Below, piece by piece: positions 1 to 12,867 of a stretch of 64,000 nucleotides of DNA (position 1 is the stretch's first letter; the number at the start of each line of letters is the position of its first letter). Made by a program: the position numbers and the translations under genes. The notes beneath the pieces were generated by a model. The model saw only the letters and a list, made by a program, of their open reading frames with translations, searched no databases and was not told the DNA's origin. This stretch comes from Neocallimastix lanati (nom. inval.) (lineage: Eukaryota; Neocallimastigomycota; Neocallimastigomycetes; Neocallimastigales; Neocallimastigaceae): NCBI GenBank assembly GCA_016946835.1, contig JACVTC010000154.1, positions 113,501 through 177,500 of the forward strand, read 5' to 3'.

Positions 1-145
1 TATCTTTTTTTTTTTTTTTTTTTTTTTCAAATAAAGATTAATTTTATAAGTACATTAATTATCAATTATTAATAACCATTAATAACTGAATAAATCATTT
101 GAGCAAAAGAAGTACCAAATTTTAAATATTTTATAATAATTAAAA

Positions 146-533
146 ATGCCCATGATATCTTTTAATGGAATTCATCTATCTTTCATATTAGATTGGTTTT
201 TCATTTTTTCTGTAGCAATAATAACAGTTCCTATAAATTTAATAAGTCCTTTTGAAAGGCAATTCAGTATTGAGGATGAAACTATAAGTCATCCATATAA
301 AGAAGAAGAATCATTTTCTATTTTTGGATTAATTGTATATTTAATAAATATATAAATACAAATAAAGTAAATAAATTTATCATTAATTTAATAATAAATG
401 TATAATTTTAATATTAAGATTATGGTTATTGGAATACCTATATTGATAATGACTTTATATCACATATGTCATAGAGAATTGAAGTATAGTTTTCATCAAG
501 CTTTAATGGGTATTTTATAGAGTTCTTAAAATT

Positions 534-567
<34 letters not shown>

Positions 568-581
568 ACTAATACTTAGCT

Positions 582-621
<40 letters not shown>

Positions 622-1452
622 TATTATTATTTATTAATGAAATAAGGATATTTTGTATCTATAATTTTAGCCATACTTGTGACCTCAATAATGAAAGTAT
701 GAGTTTTTTACAAATATTTTATTCAATTGAAAATAACATAAGTTAAATTATATTGTTTAATAATATATTCAATATATAATAAGGTTTCAGTAGGTAGATA
801 TAGACCAGATTTTATTTCAAGATGTAATGTAAATGTTACAAAAGTTGAAGAAGAGTATAAATTATATAATATTTCAAAGCAAATAAATTTTGGTCCTAGA
901 AATTTATATAATACCACTATATGTTCAAATACAAATAAATTTGTAATTAATGAAGGAAGAAAAAGTTTTCCTTCGGGGCATACATCATGTAAGTATTAGT
1001 TATAAACTAAATTACATAATATAAGGTCTATATTTGTATTGCTATTAACATTATATTATTTATTTTATTTATAAAAATATTATTTAGTTGCATTTTCCTC
1101 TTTAACATTTACCTCACTATTTCTTGCAGGAAAATTACATTTATATGACGGCAATTATATATTTTGGAAATTATTAGTAGTAATTGTACCAAATTTATTA
1201 GCTATGTATATAGCATTAACAAGAATATCAGATTACCGTCATCATTGGGAAGATGTATTGGTTGGGGCTATTATAGGAATAGCATTTTCGTTGATTTCAT
1301 ATTTTTATTATTTTCCATTTTTAAATAGTTCTGAACCATATAAACCATTACAAGGTCGTTTAAAAAAATATAATATATTTCAAGAACTTTCAACAAAATC
1401 ATTACCATTATTCAAAGATAAAGATAATGAGGTAACTAATAATATTTCTTAA
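146..1452 (+). CDS. PAP2-family lipid phosphate phosphatase, copy A (5 exons)
   Basis: Membrane phosphatase of the PAP2/LPP family (yeast Dpp1/Lpp1 type), expected to dephosphorylate phosphatidate, diacylglycerol pyrophosphate or related lipids. Predicted exons are 146-334, 419-509, 647-696, 784-988 and 1088-1452, all joining in frame with GT-AG introns. The spliced protein has an N-terminal membrane segment and the conserved PFERQF...ISHPYK region. The three catalytic signatures follow: motif 1 KVSVGRYRP (created across intron 3), motif 2 SFPSGHTS and motif 3 TRISDYRHHWEDV. Membrane segments lie between and after them. Motif 3 has Thr where the family usually has Ser (SRx5Hx3D), while the catalytic His and Asp are kept. 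The next gene downstream is a paralogue with the same exon structure. Substrate preference cannot be read from sequence. Confidence 0.88.
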
Positions 1453-2588
1453 TAATATTAAAAAAAGAAAAAAAATTTTTTTTTTTTTTTTTTTTTTATT
1501 TTTGGTTTTATGAACTGCAATTGAAATTGTTTTTATTTGAATTTTTAAATTTATAAAAATAATATTGCTATATATAATATAAATAATAATATAAATATAT
1601 AAATATATAAATATATAAATATATAAATATATAAATATATAAATGAATTTTAAATCAAATGTTTAATACTTAAAAAGACAAATTGAAAAGTTTATATTAT
1701 CAGCATTTTAAAAATCACTTTATTTAAAATATATATTATCTTTTTTATTTTCTACATTTTTTTTTTCTTAGTATTAATAAACAATTAGAAAGAGAATATA
1801 TATATCCTTGAATTTAAATATAATCATATTCTAATAACATTAATTTCTAACTAATAAATATCTAATTTAATCTATTTATTTATATATTTATATTTATTAT
1901 TTTATATTTATTATATTAAAATTTACTACATTTTACACTATAGGATTACATAACTTTATCATTACTAGATGATGAAAATAAACAAAGCAAATAAACTTGA
2001 GAAATAAAAATAATTATTATATTAATTAAATTTAATAAAATATAATGAAAAATACTATATTTTCTCATTGATTTTTTTTTTTTTTTTTTTTTTTATTTAT
2101 TTATTTATTTAAAAAAAAATACTATTATTAGAAATGAAAGAATTTTACGTATAAAAAACAAATAATAATAATAAATAAATACATAAATAACTATAAAATA
2201 AATAAAATAAGTTATAAATATTAATAATTAAAAGAAAATGAAATTAAAAATTTTATATTATATAATATTATAAAATATATAACTTAATATATAATTATTT
2301 TGAAAGTTTTATAATTACAATGGAATTAAATATAATAATATAATAATAATATTATAAATTTTATAATTATTATAAAATATAATAATAAAGTAATCTTTAA
2401 ATAATATAATCATAAATTTTTATATGAATTTGAAATTATATGTTACATCTATCTTTTTTATTTTTATTTTAATTTAAAACCAAAAAAAAAAAAAAATTTA
2501 ACTTTTTAAAATTTTTACTTTTGTATATTAATTATTTTATCAAAATAAAATAAACATATAAACTTTATTAATTGTAATTATTCGTTCC

Positions 2589-2623
<35 letters not shown>

Positions 2624-2863
2624 CGTTTATATATATATATATATAAATGAATTAATAAAATTTGATTAATGTTTACTTTAATATAATAGAAATATTTTTC
2701 ACTTATTGAAAAACTAAAAAATATATTAAAGCTTATTATTAAAAATATAAATAATATAGATTAATCCAAACAAATTACAAACAAAATATAACTTTATATA
2801 AATAAAGAAAATAAAAAAATCAAGTATATAAAATATAAAAGATTCAATTTTAAATTAAACAAG
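1453..2863. other. Intergenic spacer between the two PAP2 genes
   Basis: Very AT-rich, with runs of T at about 2072-2093 and 2591-2623, ATAAATAT repeats near 1600-1640, and many short AT palindromes. I saw no coding stretch, RNA gene or mobile-element signature. It presumably holds the copy A 3' end and the copy B promoter. Confidence 0.6.
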
Positions 2864-4057
2864 ATGGCTTTAAATATAACTCAACCCAAAGTTTCATTTA
2901 CTATTGACTGGATAGTTTTAATTGTTATTATAATTCTTATGGGTATAACAAGTAAAATTCCACCATTTGAAAGACAATTTAAACTTGATGATATTACTAT
3001 TAGTCATCCTCATAAAGGAGATACGGTTAAAATGAGTTATTTAATTGTATGGAATAATACTGAATTATTAATATTTGAAAATATTAGAAACTTTGCTAAA
3101 ATCATGTTTTTATTAATGTTAAAATAGGCATTTGGTTTTCTATCATCATTTGTAGTTATAACTGGGTTTCAATATTTCAAAAATAATTTAAAATATAATT
3201 ATCATCAACCTATAATTGGTATATATTAATACATTTATTAGTATATTTAAACAAAATTTATATTAATTTAAATTAAAATAAAAATAAAAAACAGGTATAC
3301 TATTATCTATATCAATTTCAACTCTTTTTGCACACTTTGTTAAAGTATGTCAACTATTAATTTTTAATAATTATATATAAATAATAAAATCATTTACAAA
3401 TAAATATATATTAAAAAGATGTTTGTTGGTAGATATAGACCAGACTTTATTCCTGTTTGTAATGTTGACTTTAACAAAGTTAAAGAACAATATGATTCAT
3501 ACAATATTTCAAGTGATATTAGTTTTGGACCAAGAAACTTATTTAATACTTCTATTTGTAAAACTCCCAAGAAAGAACTTTATGAAGAAAGAAGAAGTTT
3601 CCCATCAGGCCATTCATCATGTAAATGATTATATAATTAAATAAATCATTATTTTTAAAGAATGATAAAAATATTAATAATTAAATTATTATTATTATTA
3701 TTATTATATTTATTGTTGTTATTGTTGTTGATAATAGTTGCCTTTAGTGTTATGACATATTTATCATTATATATTGCAGGTCAGATACATTTATTAGATA
3801 AAAAGGCATATATGTGGAAATATTTTGTGGTTTCAATCCCATACTTTATTGCTGTATTTGTTGCAGTTTCAAGAGTATTTGACTATCGTCATCATTGGCA
3901 AGATGTTACTGTTGGTAGTATAATAGGTGTATTATTTTCATTTTTAACCTATTATTATTATTATCCTAGTCTAAAAAATCCGAATTGTGATATTCCATAT
4001 CAACGTCTGAATGGTGATAATAAGAGTGAATTTTCAGAAACAATAGAAATGGTTTAA
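2864..4057 (+). CDS. PAP2-family lipid phosphate phosphatase, copy B (5 exons)
   Basis: Tandem paralogue of the gene at 146-1452 with the same predicted membrane phosphatase role. Predicted exons are 2864-3046, 3128-3218, 3295-3344, 3419-3620 and 3738-4057; every intron has the same position and phase as in copy A. Motif 1 is KMFVGRYRP (across intron 3), motif 2 is SFPSGHSS and motif 3 is SRVFDYRHHWQDV with the canonical Ser. The ISHPHK region after the first membrane segment matches copy A. The start at 2864 follows an A-rich leader and aligns with the copy A start. The two proteins are clearly diverged, so the duplication is not recent. An ORF beginning at 3662 in the last intron is an artefact of TTA repeats. 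Confidence 0.9.
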
Positions 4058-5219
4058 AAAAATCAAAATTAATGATGAAAAATAGAATAGAAAATATTAA
4101 TTTTAACAAAAACAAATATTAAACATATAATTAAATATATCTTACTTACATATGTTTTTTAAAGTAATAATATAAAAGTAATATATATAATTAATAATTA
4201 ATAATAAAATAAATATATTATTATACTGAAAATATTATATAAGTTAAAGTTTAATATATATAAATAATTATTATTTTTTATTATAATTAAATTAAAATAA
4301 TATAAAGGTTGATATCTATTAAATATCAACATAAATAATAATTTATTATATATGTTAATTATACTATTAATCTAAATATATATATATATAATTAAAAAAT
4401 TTTAAAAAAAAAATAGAAAAAAAAAAAAAAAAAAAGAAAAATTCTGATATTATTATTGAATGTAAATTTAATAGAAGTTGCTTATGTGACAACAGTTTAA
4501 TTTTAATATAATTTAATAGTAATTAAAAATAAAAAATAGTTTCTATTCGGTGTGAATTTTTTTTCTTTGTACATTGAAAATGGTACATTAAAAACAACAA
4601 GGCCGTAATTCAACAACACCTTAATTTGGTTTTAAATTTTCGTTTTGAATTAATCTATTCTAGATTAATAAATAATTATCTTAAAAAATAACTTCTAGAG
4701 TCTTCAATTATATATTCAAGTAAAAATGTTAAAATCTTATAATCTATTATTTTAGATATAAATCACTAATGGAAAATTAATATTTCAATTATTAAGTAAT
4801 CACTAACCTTTGGGATGAATAAAATATTTATCAATAAATTCACAAAGTTCATTGAAAGATAGAAATTCAAATAAGAAAGGACGTTTCTTTATTTATTTAT
4901 TTATTTATTTCATTTAGTAATGTTAAAAAAATTATTATATTTTGATAATTCAAAGATATTTACAAGATTTTAATATATCAACTTATTACAATCAAAAAAT
5001 GATTTAGAATATTAAGCTTTACAAATGGTTCAACCAACAATAAAAAAAATATAAAACAATTTAATTCATAAAGACATTAAAATTAAAAAAAAAAAATAAT
5101 AAATAATATCAAATTATTTATTTCAATATAATCATAAATATATATATTAATTATATAGTAATAAAATAACAAAAATTAAATCCATACTTAACAAATGTTA
5201 ATTCTTTTGAAAATTTAAT

Positions 5220-5277
<58 letters not shown>

Positions 5278-5853
5278 AAAAATTTATATATATTTAATAA
5301 ATAATTATAATTATTAATAAACTTTAATAATTAACTCTATTATTACAATATGATTTTAAAAAAAAAATTAAATAATCAACGTATTATAATAATTTTTTAA
5401 TAAAAAAAAATATATAAAAAATAAAAATTAATTTTAATCCCACATAGGGCCAAAATTTTATCTTTCAAAAATTTTGTATCACAACTAAATTTATAATAAT
5501 TAAAAATAATAAAATTATTTTAATATTTGAATATATTTTAATTAATAATTTTATCTTTAAATTTATATTTACTTAAAAATTTATTTAAAGTATTTATAAA
5601 TTTTAATTTTTTAAAGCTTTTTTTTTTTTAGTACTATTTATAAAAATTTAAAAATAATTTAAAATTAATTTAATCTCATACATATTATTATTTTTTTTCC
5701 AATTAATCACAATTTTAATTAAATAGACTAAATTAGAATATTTGAATATATGATAAATTCAAATTTCAATAAATAAATATTATTATTATTATTTTTTTAC
5801 AATAAAAGTATTTTTATGAATCTAGATTAAAATATTAAATATTATAATGTGAA
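4058..5853. other. Intergenic region with poly(A) tract
   Basis: AT-rich spacer with an A run of about 50 at 5224-5275 and a TTTA repeat near 4890-4915. A hairpin with 8-bp arms (GTTGATAT/ATATCAAC) lies near 4308-4330. The 4540-4700 stretch is less AT-biased but has no long ORF. A short coding-like relic at 4803-4889 is listed separately. Confidence 0.55.
4803..4889 (-). pseudogene. Short coding-like relic
   Basis: On the minus strand about 28 codons read without a stop and look like real protein rather than low-complexity translation (for example FNELCEFIDKYFIHPKG followed by a stop). Upstream is only a TAAA repeat, so no complete gene can be built. It could be the tail of a degraded gene or chance. 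I do not recognise the family. Confidence 0.2.
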
Positions 5854-8800
5854 ATGACTAATACAGAAACCATCAAAATACCATATTTTTTAAGTAAAAA
5901 GATTTTATTATTTGAAAATATTAAAAATAGTTACGAAGTTGACTTCAATGAAAGTGTTGATAATGAATTAAATTGGCTTAACACACAAAAAAGGTATTTT
6001 ATAATTTTGAAAGGTTAAAAAAAATAATTTAAAATTTAAAAATCTATAAAGAATAATTCAATCTTATACTTATATATACATAATTGTTTTAATATAAATT
6101 TAATACAAAAGTGCAATAAGTGAATTATTAAATACAACAAGCTTTAATATTATTCAAAAGGTATAATTTTATTTTATTTTATTTTCTATATTTTTTAAAG
6201 TTAAAATTAATGCTTTATCACAAAATATTATAAAATTATTATATTTTCAATAAAAAATGATTATATATTTTATATAAATTATTATTTTTTAAAGGTCTAT
6301 TAAATTTCATTTTATAGATAAAACAAAATTATTAACATATATTATAATCCTAAATTATTAATAAATACAATTATAATAATAATAAATGAATAAAATAAAT
6401 TATTATAGCAAATTACAGAGAATATTGAACCTTCTGTTGTAACAATTACTAATAACCTTAATGCTTTTTCAAATAATTTAAAAACTTCTATAAATAAAAA
6501 TGATAATACTGAAATTGGTATATTTTCAGATGTTAAAACTGAAATATTTGAGAAACCACCACCTTCATTATCGGATTTTACTAAGAATCCCATAACAGAG
6601 GTTGAAAAAGAAATATTTTCATTAAATAATGATAAACCAACAATAAATAATAAATCAAATGAATTAACTTCAACGTTAAATACTTTAGAAAATAAAAATA
6701 CTATATATAACCATACAAAATTTAAGAAAACATTATCTATTGAAAGTTTAAATCCATTAATTGAAGAAATAATAAATAAAAATACTAAAAATTCTATAAA
6801 TAATAGAAAAAATTCTTTATCAAAAAAGGAATCAAAATCTTTGAATACTTCAAGTATTAATGAAAATGAAATTTCAAATGATAGTAATCACAACTCATTT
6901 CTACATAATTTGAAAAATGCAATTGAAAATCGTAATTTAATTATTAATAAAATAGAAAATCATGAAAACTTCAAGAAGTATAATGATAAATCAGAACAAC
7001 CTTCAATAGAAGAAACATCTCCAGATGTAATTACTGATTTTAAAAGATCTTTAAGTAACTACACTGCTCGTAAAAAGAAAAGTACGCTTACATCAATCAA
7101 TGATACTATTGATTCTAGTGCTACGTTAAGAAATAATTTTGAAGCAATAACATTATCCCCTACAACTAGATTAGAAGATGATACCTTAGGATCAACATTA
7201 AATAATAATACTATAATAAATATAGATGTTCTAAACGCAAATTCAGAGAATAAAAACAAAAATAAAAATCCTGAAATAGATGAAAATGCTATAAAAAAGC
7301 AAAAATTGTTTAAATCTTTACTTGAAGAAATAAATATAGATCCTGAACTGTTGAATATAGATTTACCTAATATTAAAATTGAAAATCAATCAACAGAGGA
7401 AAAAGAAAAAGAAAGAAACCAAAGCCAAATTGTTTCATCATTTCTTGATGAAATCGATAAAGACGAAATTAATAAAAGTAATATTCATATATATGATAAT
7501 GCTGTAATGGATGAATTTAAAGATTGTGATACTGATATAGAAATTTTAAATTCTCATGACTTATCCAAAATTAAAATCGAAAACCCTGATATTAAAAAGT
7601 TTAAAAATAATAATAATAATAATAGAATAGAAACTCTTTTTGAGAAACAAAAGGATATGGAAAACAAAAAAAGGGATGAAGCAGAGAAAATTGAAAAAGA
7701 AGAAAAACGTTCAGTAACAACAACCGCTTTTAATATTTTAACATCACCTTTTAATCCATTTACACATTCCCATGAAAAAAAGCTTAAATTTACAACACCA
7801 GATAAAAATGATATTAATAATAATAATGAAGGATCTAAAAAATCAGTAAGTGAAAGATTCAAAGCACTATGGGATTCTACAACTAAAGGGTTACATAATG
7901 CTTTTTCAAGAAATCCGTCATCATCAAATAGTGTATTTAATCCACCTGAAATTGGTCCAGGAAAATATATAGCAAGTACTTCATTATCACCATCGACAAA
8001 ATTATATTATTCTCCTGAACATGAATCTGCAGTATCATCTTTTATCAATAATAAATCTACTAATTTTAAAAATAATAAAATTGATAAAAATATAAAATTA
8101 AAAGCCGGAAGTTCAAGTGTTCCTTCTAAAAATAAATCAAATTTGTTTAGCACTGATACAAATGATTTCAATATTAATTTTAAAAAGCATAATACAATTT
8201 CTTTTACATCAACAATGCAAAGTCCATCAGATTCACCATTAGCTTTCAAGAGTTCTAAAAAAGTGGAAAGAAAAAATAATGAAATAAATAAATTCAATCT
8301 TTTAAATGATAATATATTTAAAACCATAGATAATGATTTTGAATCAAAATCTATATTTAATTCAAGTTCATCTTCATCACCACTTTTCAATAAATCAAGA
8401 TCAAACATTCTTAAAAAATCTAATTCAAGTAGCAGTTATAATGAAAATATTAGTCAATCACCATCCAAATATTTTTATTCCTTCAGCAATAATATTAGTA
8501 ATAATAAGATACCTATGAGTATTGATGATGTTGGAAAGGAAAATAAATTAAAGAAGAGTGCGTCAGATCTATCAGAAAGTAGTTCTAAATATAGAGAAGA
8601 AAATAAAAAAGAAATAGCATCAACACTTGGCTCTTCATGGAATATATATGGAATTAATAATAATAAAGATCAACCCTCATTAATTCCTAAGAACCCAAGA
8701 CTTAAGAAAACCATAATAAAAAGACCAACAAAAGATAAATTAAAATCTTTAGATTCTTCTAGAATCATTAAAAAGCGTGAATTAGTATTAGATAAAAAGC

Positions 8801-10184
8801 AAAAGATAAGATTGAATGCCGAAAGACATATGCTTTATTTAAAGAAAAAACGTGAAGAAGAAGAAAAATTAGCAGTTGAGAAGCAAAAAGATGAAGAGAA
8901 AAAAAGGAAATCTGATACGAATTCTAAATTAAAAAATAGGCAAAAACAGCTAGAAGTAGAAATGTTAATAAAAAAACGAAACGAAAAAATAAAGCAAGTC
9001 AATGAGAAAAAGAAAGCATTACAAAGTAGAGAAGTAGCAAAATCAATATTATTGAATAAATCTAATATTTATAAATCAAACTCTATTCTAGATAAAATTA
9101 ATTCTTTACCAATTGATACTAATACTGTTCTTAAAAAGAAAAAAAATAATAATAATATAATTAAAAAGTCCAAGATATCAGGAATTAAAAATACGTCAGT
9201 ATTATCTAATAATACAAAAATATCATCAATACCAAAATCAAAATTAATAATGGGAAAATCAAAATCCAATCTTCCTTCCTCTTCTTCCTCATCATCTACT
9301 TCTATCTCTTCTAATAATAATATAAATATCAATAATTCTCTAAATTCTAATGTCTCTACTCATAATATACTGTCAGGTCTCAGTAATAACCCACCATCTA
9401 AATCTATTAATCTTGGATTAAATAATTTAGATGAACCCAATAAAAATGCCAATACTTCAATTATTTCTATCTCCTCATCACGATCTAGTACAACTCCATA
9501 TAAAGGAACAATCCTTCAAGATGGTGAATTCCCAGATATACCTAGCGAGTAAGTTATATTATATTATATAAATATATATTTAAATTAATAATAATTTAAT
9601 ATGTAATAAATAATTTATTTTTATTTAATATTTTATATTTTTTATTTTATATTTTATATTTTATATTTTATATTTTATATTTTTTATTTTATATTTTATA
9701 TTTTATATTTTATATTTTATATTTTATATTTTATATTTTATATTTTATATTTTATATTTTATATTTTATATTTTATATTTTATATTTTATATTTTATATT
9801 TTATATTTTATATTTTATATTTATATTTTTTTTTAACTTATATTTATATTTATTAATTTAGTAATTATTCTGATGAAGATGATTCAAGAGCATCTTTAGT
9901 TGCTACATGGGCAAAAACTCCAAACTTATTAAAGGAATTGGAAAAACAAAAAAATATTAATCCAGATGATATTTTTGGTGGTTATAGACCTTGTAATTTA
10001 GATGGTAATTTTTGATATACTAATTTGTTAATTTTAAAAATTAAATATTTTATTATAATATTTTATTATAATATTTTATTAATATTCATATATATAAATA
10101 GAAATTTTCAAAGGATCTCATTTTAAACGTCATACATCTAATGAAAATTGGGCTGATAGCAGTATCTTACATGATGATGAATAA
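5854..10184 (+). CDS. INCENP/Sli15-like inner centromere protein (5 exons)
   Basis: Scaffold of the chromosomal passenger complex, which binds and activates Aurora kinase at centromeres and the spindle. Predicted exons are 5854-5993, 6112-6160, 6409-9548, 9862-10004 and 10102-10184; phases join exactly to give 1184 aa. The call rests on the IN-box (about residues 1120-1175): TWAKTPNLLKELEKQ, then INPDDIFGGYRP, then EIFKG, then a basic stretch ending RHTSNENW. This is the Aurora-binding signature of INCENP. Most of the protein is Asn/Ser/Lys-rich and disordered. A charged helical stretch of Lys/Glu (about residues 840-920) precedes the IN-box, where INCENPs have a helical region. The N-terminus (DNELNWL) is plausibly the survivin/borealin-binding end. 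The two IN-box exons are too short to show up as separate ORFs. Confidence 0.88.
9628..9822 (+). repeat. TTTTATA heptamer satellite inside an intron
   Basis: About 28 near-perfect copies of a 7-bp TTTTATA unit fill most of the third intron (9549-9861) of the INCENP-like gene, between the long central exon and the IN-box exons. Copy number is likely to vary between strains. Confidence 0.85.
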
Positions 10185-10380
10185 AAAAATAACTAATATA
10201 TATATATATATAATTGATGATTAATAAAGTAATTAAATATTTTAATTTTTATTAATTAAAAATTCATTATAAATTATAATTATATCGTTTATAATAACAA
10301 ATATAAATATTTTTTTATAAGCCTATATATATATATTTATTTATCTATTTTTATATTAATGTACATTTTTTTCATTTTTA

Positions 10381-10424
<44 letters not shown>

Positions 10425-10558
10425 CTTACTATATATTTTATTTTTAATTTTTAGTTTCTTTATTATTATTTTATTTTATTTTTTTTTTTTTTTTTTTTTT
10501 TTTACAATATAAAAATAATATATATAATATATATATAAATGTGTTAATAAATAAATAT

Positions 10559-10603
<45 letters not shown>

Positions 10604-10772
10604 AAAAAATAAAAATAAAAATAAAAATAAAAATAATTAATAATAATAATGATGATGATAATGATCATAATAATAATAAATATATAATATTAACTATGAA
10701 AATTTTTTTTTTAATATTTTATTTTATTTTTTTACTTTATTTAAAAAAATTTTTTTTTATAATATTTAAATT

Positions 10773-10814
<42 letters not shown>

Positions 10815-10893
10815 AAAATATAAAAAATTTTTTTATTACTATAATATTTGTTAAGGTTTTCTTAAAAATATATATAATAAAAAAATTTTTATA
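10185..10893. other. Intergenic spacer, homopolymer-rich
   Basis: It holds long T runs (about 10383-10424), A runs (about 10560-10600 and 10783-10810) and an AAAAAT repeat near 10605-10640. No gene was seen. Confidence 0.6.
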
Positions 10894-11003
10894 CTGGGAT
10901 TAACGAGAGGGGAGGACAATAGGGCCTCCAGTTCTTAAATGGATGATTTGTCATACCGTTTCGGCGTTGACGCGGACCTCTCACTAAGAAAAGCTAATAT
11001 GAA
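10894..11003 (-). repeat. Dispersed structured element, partial copy C
   Basis: A GC-richer patch in AT-rich spacer, matching the tail half of the element copies at 60888-61240 and 38981-39303. Read on the minus strand it carries the shared core: a CATATTAG-like start, CTTAGTGAGAGGT, then ACGCCG, followed by AGGCCCTATTGTCC (compare AAGTCCTATTATCC in the 60.9-kb copy). No ORF spans it. Function unknown. Confidence 0.6.
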
Positions 11004-11117
11004 ATAATAATTTTTGATAATTATAATTTTATTCTAAATTATATACAAATATATATATATATGAAATTATAATAATAGATATTAACAAACAAAAAAAAAT
11101 ATTTTGATATAATGGGC

Positions 11118-11181
<64 letters not shown>

Positions 11182-11410
11182 TATATTTGTTGTTTTATAT
11201 ATTGTATGTTATATTTATATTTTAAAACAGCAATACTTCGTTTTTTTTTTTTTTTTCTTTTATAATTTTTTCTTTATATACATATTACTTTTTAAAAAAA
11301 AATCACACAATGAAAATATGAAAAACAACCTTTGGAAGATTGTAAAATATTATTTATATTATTATATTATTTATTATATATTCACTAAATAATAAATAAA
11401 TAATAAATTG

Positions 11411-11476
11411 TGAACGGAATGTGGCTTTATATAAAATGTAGCGTACTTAAATAAATTGCTTATATAAGAGTGGCTA
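11411..11476 (+). repeat. Left terminal inverted repeat of MULE-type element
   Basis: It begins TGAACGGAATGTGGCTTTAT and ends TATAAGAGTGGCTA. It pairs with the right repeat at 14936-15005 with small indels. Related GGAACGT/GGAACGTAGCTT motifs recur nearby at about 11568-11612, suggesting subterminal repeats. Confidence 0.72.
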
Positions 11477-12002
11477 AAATTATATAAAATAAATAAATAT
11501 TAACACATTTATACATTTATATTTATTTACATTTATTTTAAAAAAAATTAAATATGTATTTTAAAGTCACGTTCCGAAAATTTCAAAATGTTGCATTTGG
11601 AACGTAGCTTATTAATTCATGATTTAACGCTCCACATTTTTAATTTTTTTTTAAAATAACTGTATATATATCAATATATAATACTAAAAATAAATATATA
11701 GGTTAGTTTTTTTATTTTTATATATTGAGAAAATTATATGTGTTTTTATAATAACTTTATTTAATTTTTGTATTTATCTAATAAATGAATTTTTATCAAT
11801 GTTAAGAACTCACTTTTTTAAGATAATAAAAATAATTAATTTTTATAGTAAAAATGAATGTGGTTCATTTCGCCAATTTTTATAATACAAAATTTCAATA
11901 CGCCATTTATTTTTAATGGCTTGTAAAATTTTTTGTTAACGCCATAAAAAATTTTAACAAAATTATATGTAAAAAAAATAAATGTATAAATAAATAAACA
12001 AA

Positions 12003-12752
12003 CAAATAAATAAATAAATAAAGAATGTAATAAGTATATAAAATAAAAATAAATAGTAGAAAATGAATATAAAGTACAGATTGAATAAAATAAAATAAAT
12101 AGTTGAAATATAAATATGAAGTACAGATTGAATAAAATAAAATAAAATAAAATAAAATAAAATAAAATAAAATAAAATAAAATAAAATAAAATAAAATAT
12201 AATAAAATAAAATAAATAGTTGAAATATAAATATAAGTACAGATTGAATAAAATAAAATAAAATAAATATCTAATATTTTTTTATTAAAGAATATTACAG
12301 ATCAATGGTTTAGAAATGAAAATTTTTTACATTTTTATTGTATTCAATTGATGATGTAATTTAATATATAAAACAATATTATTGATTGTTAATAATCTCA
12401 TTAAATATAAATGATTTTTTAGCTTTCTAACATATATAATTAAATAAAACATTTTATTTTTAAAAATAAATTGTCTTTAATATTCTTTAATAAAAAATAA
12501 TAATAAATATTTATTTTATTTTATATACTTGTACTTTATGTTATTACATTCAATATTTATTTTTAATTTTATTTTATTTTATTTTATTTTATTCAATCTG
12601 TACTTATATTTATATTTCAACTATTTATTTTATTTTATTTTATTTTATTTTATTTTATTCAATCTGTACTTATATTTATATTCTACTATTTATTTTATTT
12701 TATTTTATTATGTATACTTGTACTTACTATTGCATTCTTTATTTATTTATTT
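12003..12752. repeat. Long inverted repeat (foldback) built of a minisatellite
   Basis: The left arm (about 12003-12298) and right arm (about 12476-12752) are reverse complements with a loop near 180 bp. Both arms have the same order: AAATAAATAAATAAAGAAT outside, several copies of a unit containing GTACAGATTGAATAAAATA, and an inner end TTTTTTATTAAAGAATATTA that matches exactly. The same unit recurs at 34040-34210. Transcribed, it could form a long double-stranded RNA. Confidence 0.8.
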
Positions 12753-12867
12753 TTTTTTACAAATAATTGAAAAACTAATTTTTCAAAATTAGTATTTAGA
12801 ATAATATTGGATAATTAATATAATAATTTTAATTATATAATTAAAAAATATTTATAAAAATATAGAA

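Noticed and set aside
3423-3644. Second ORF overlapping exon 4 of PAP2 copy B
   Set aside because: It is an out-of-frame reading of the exon that carries RYRPDF and PSGH in the real frame.
7059-9332. Several minus-strand ORFs of 66-133 aa across the INCENP-like gene
   Set aside because: They are antisense shadows of a long coding exon, Leu/Phe/Ser-rich as expected for reversed Asn/Lys/Ser codons.
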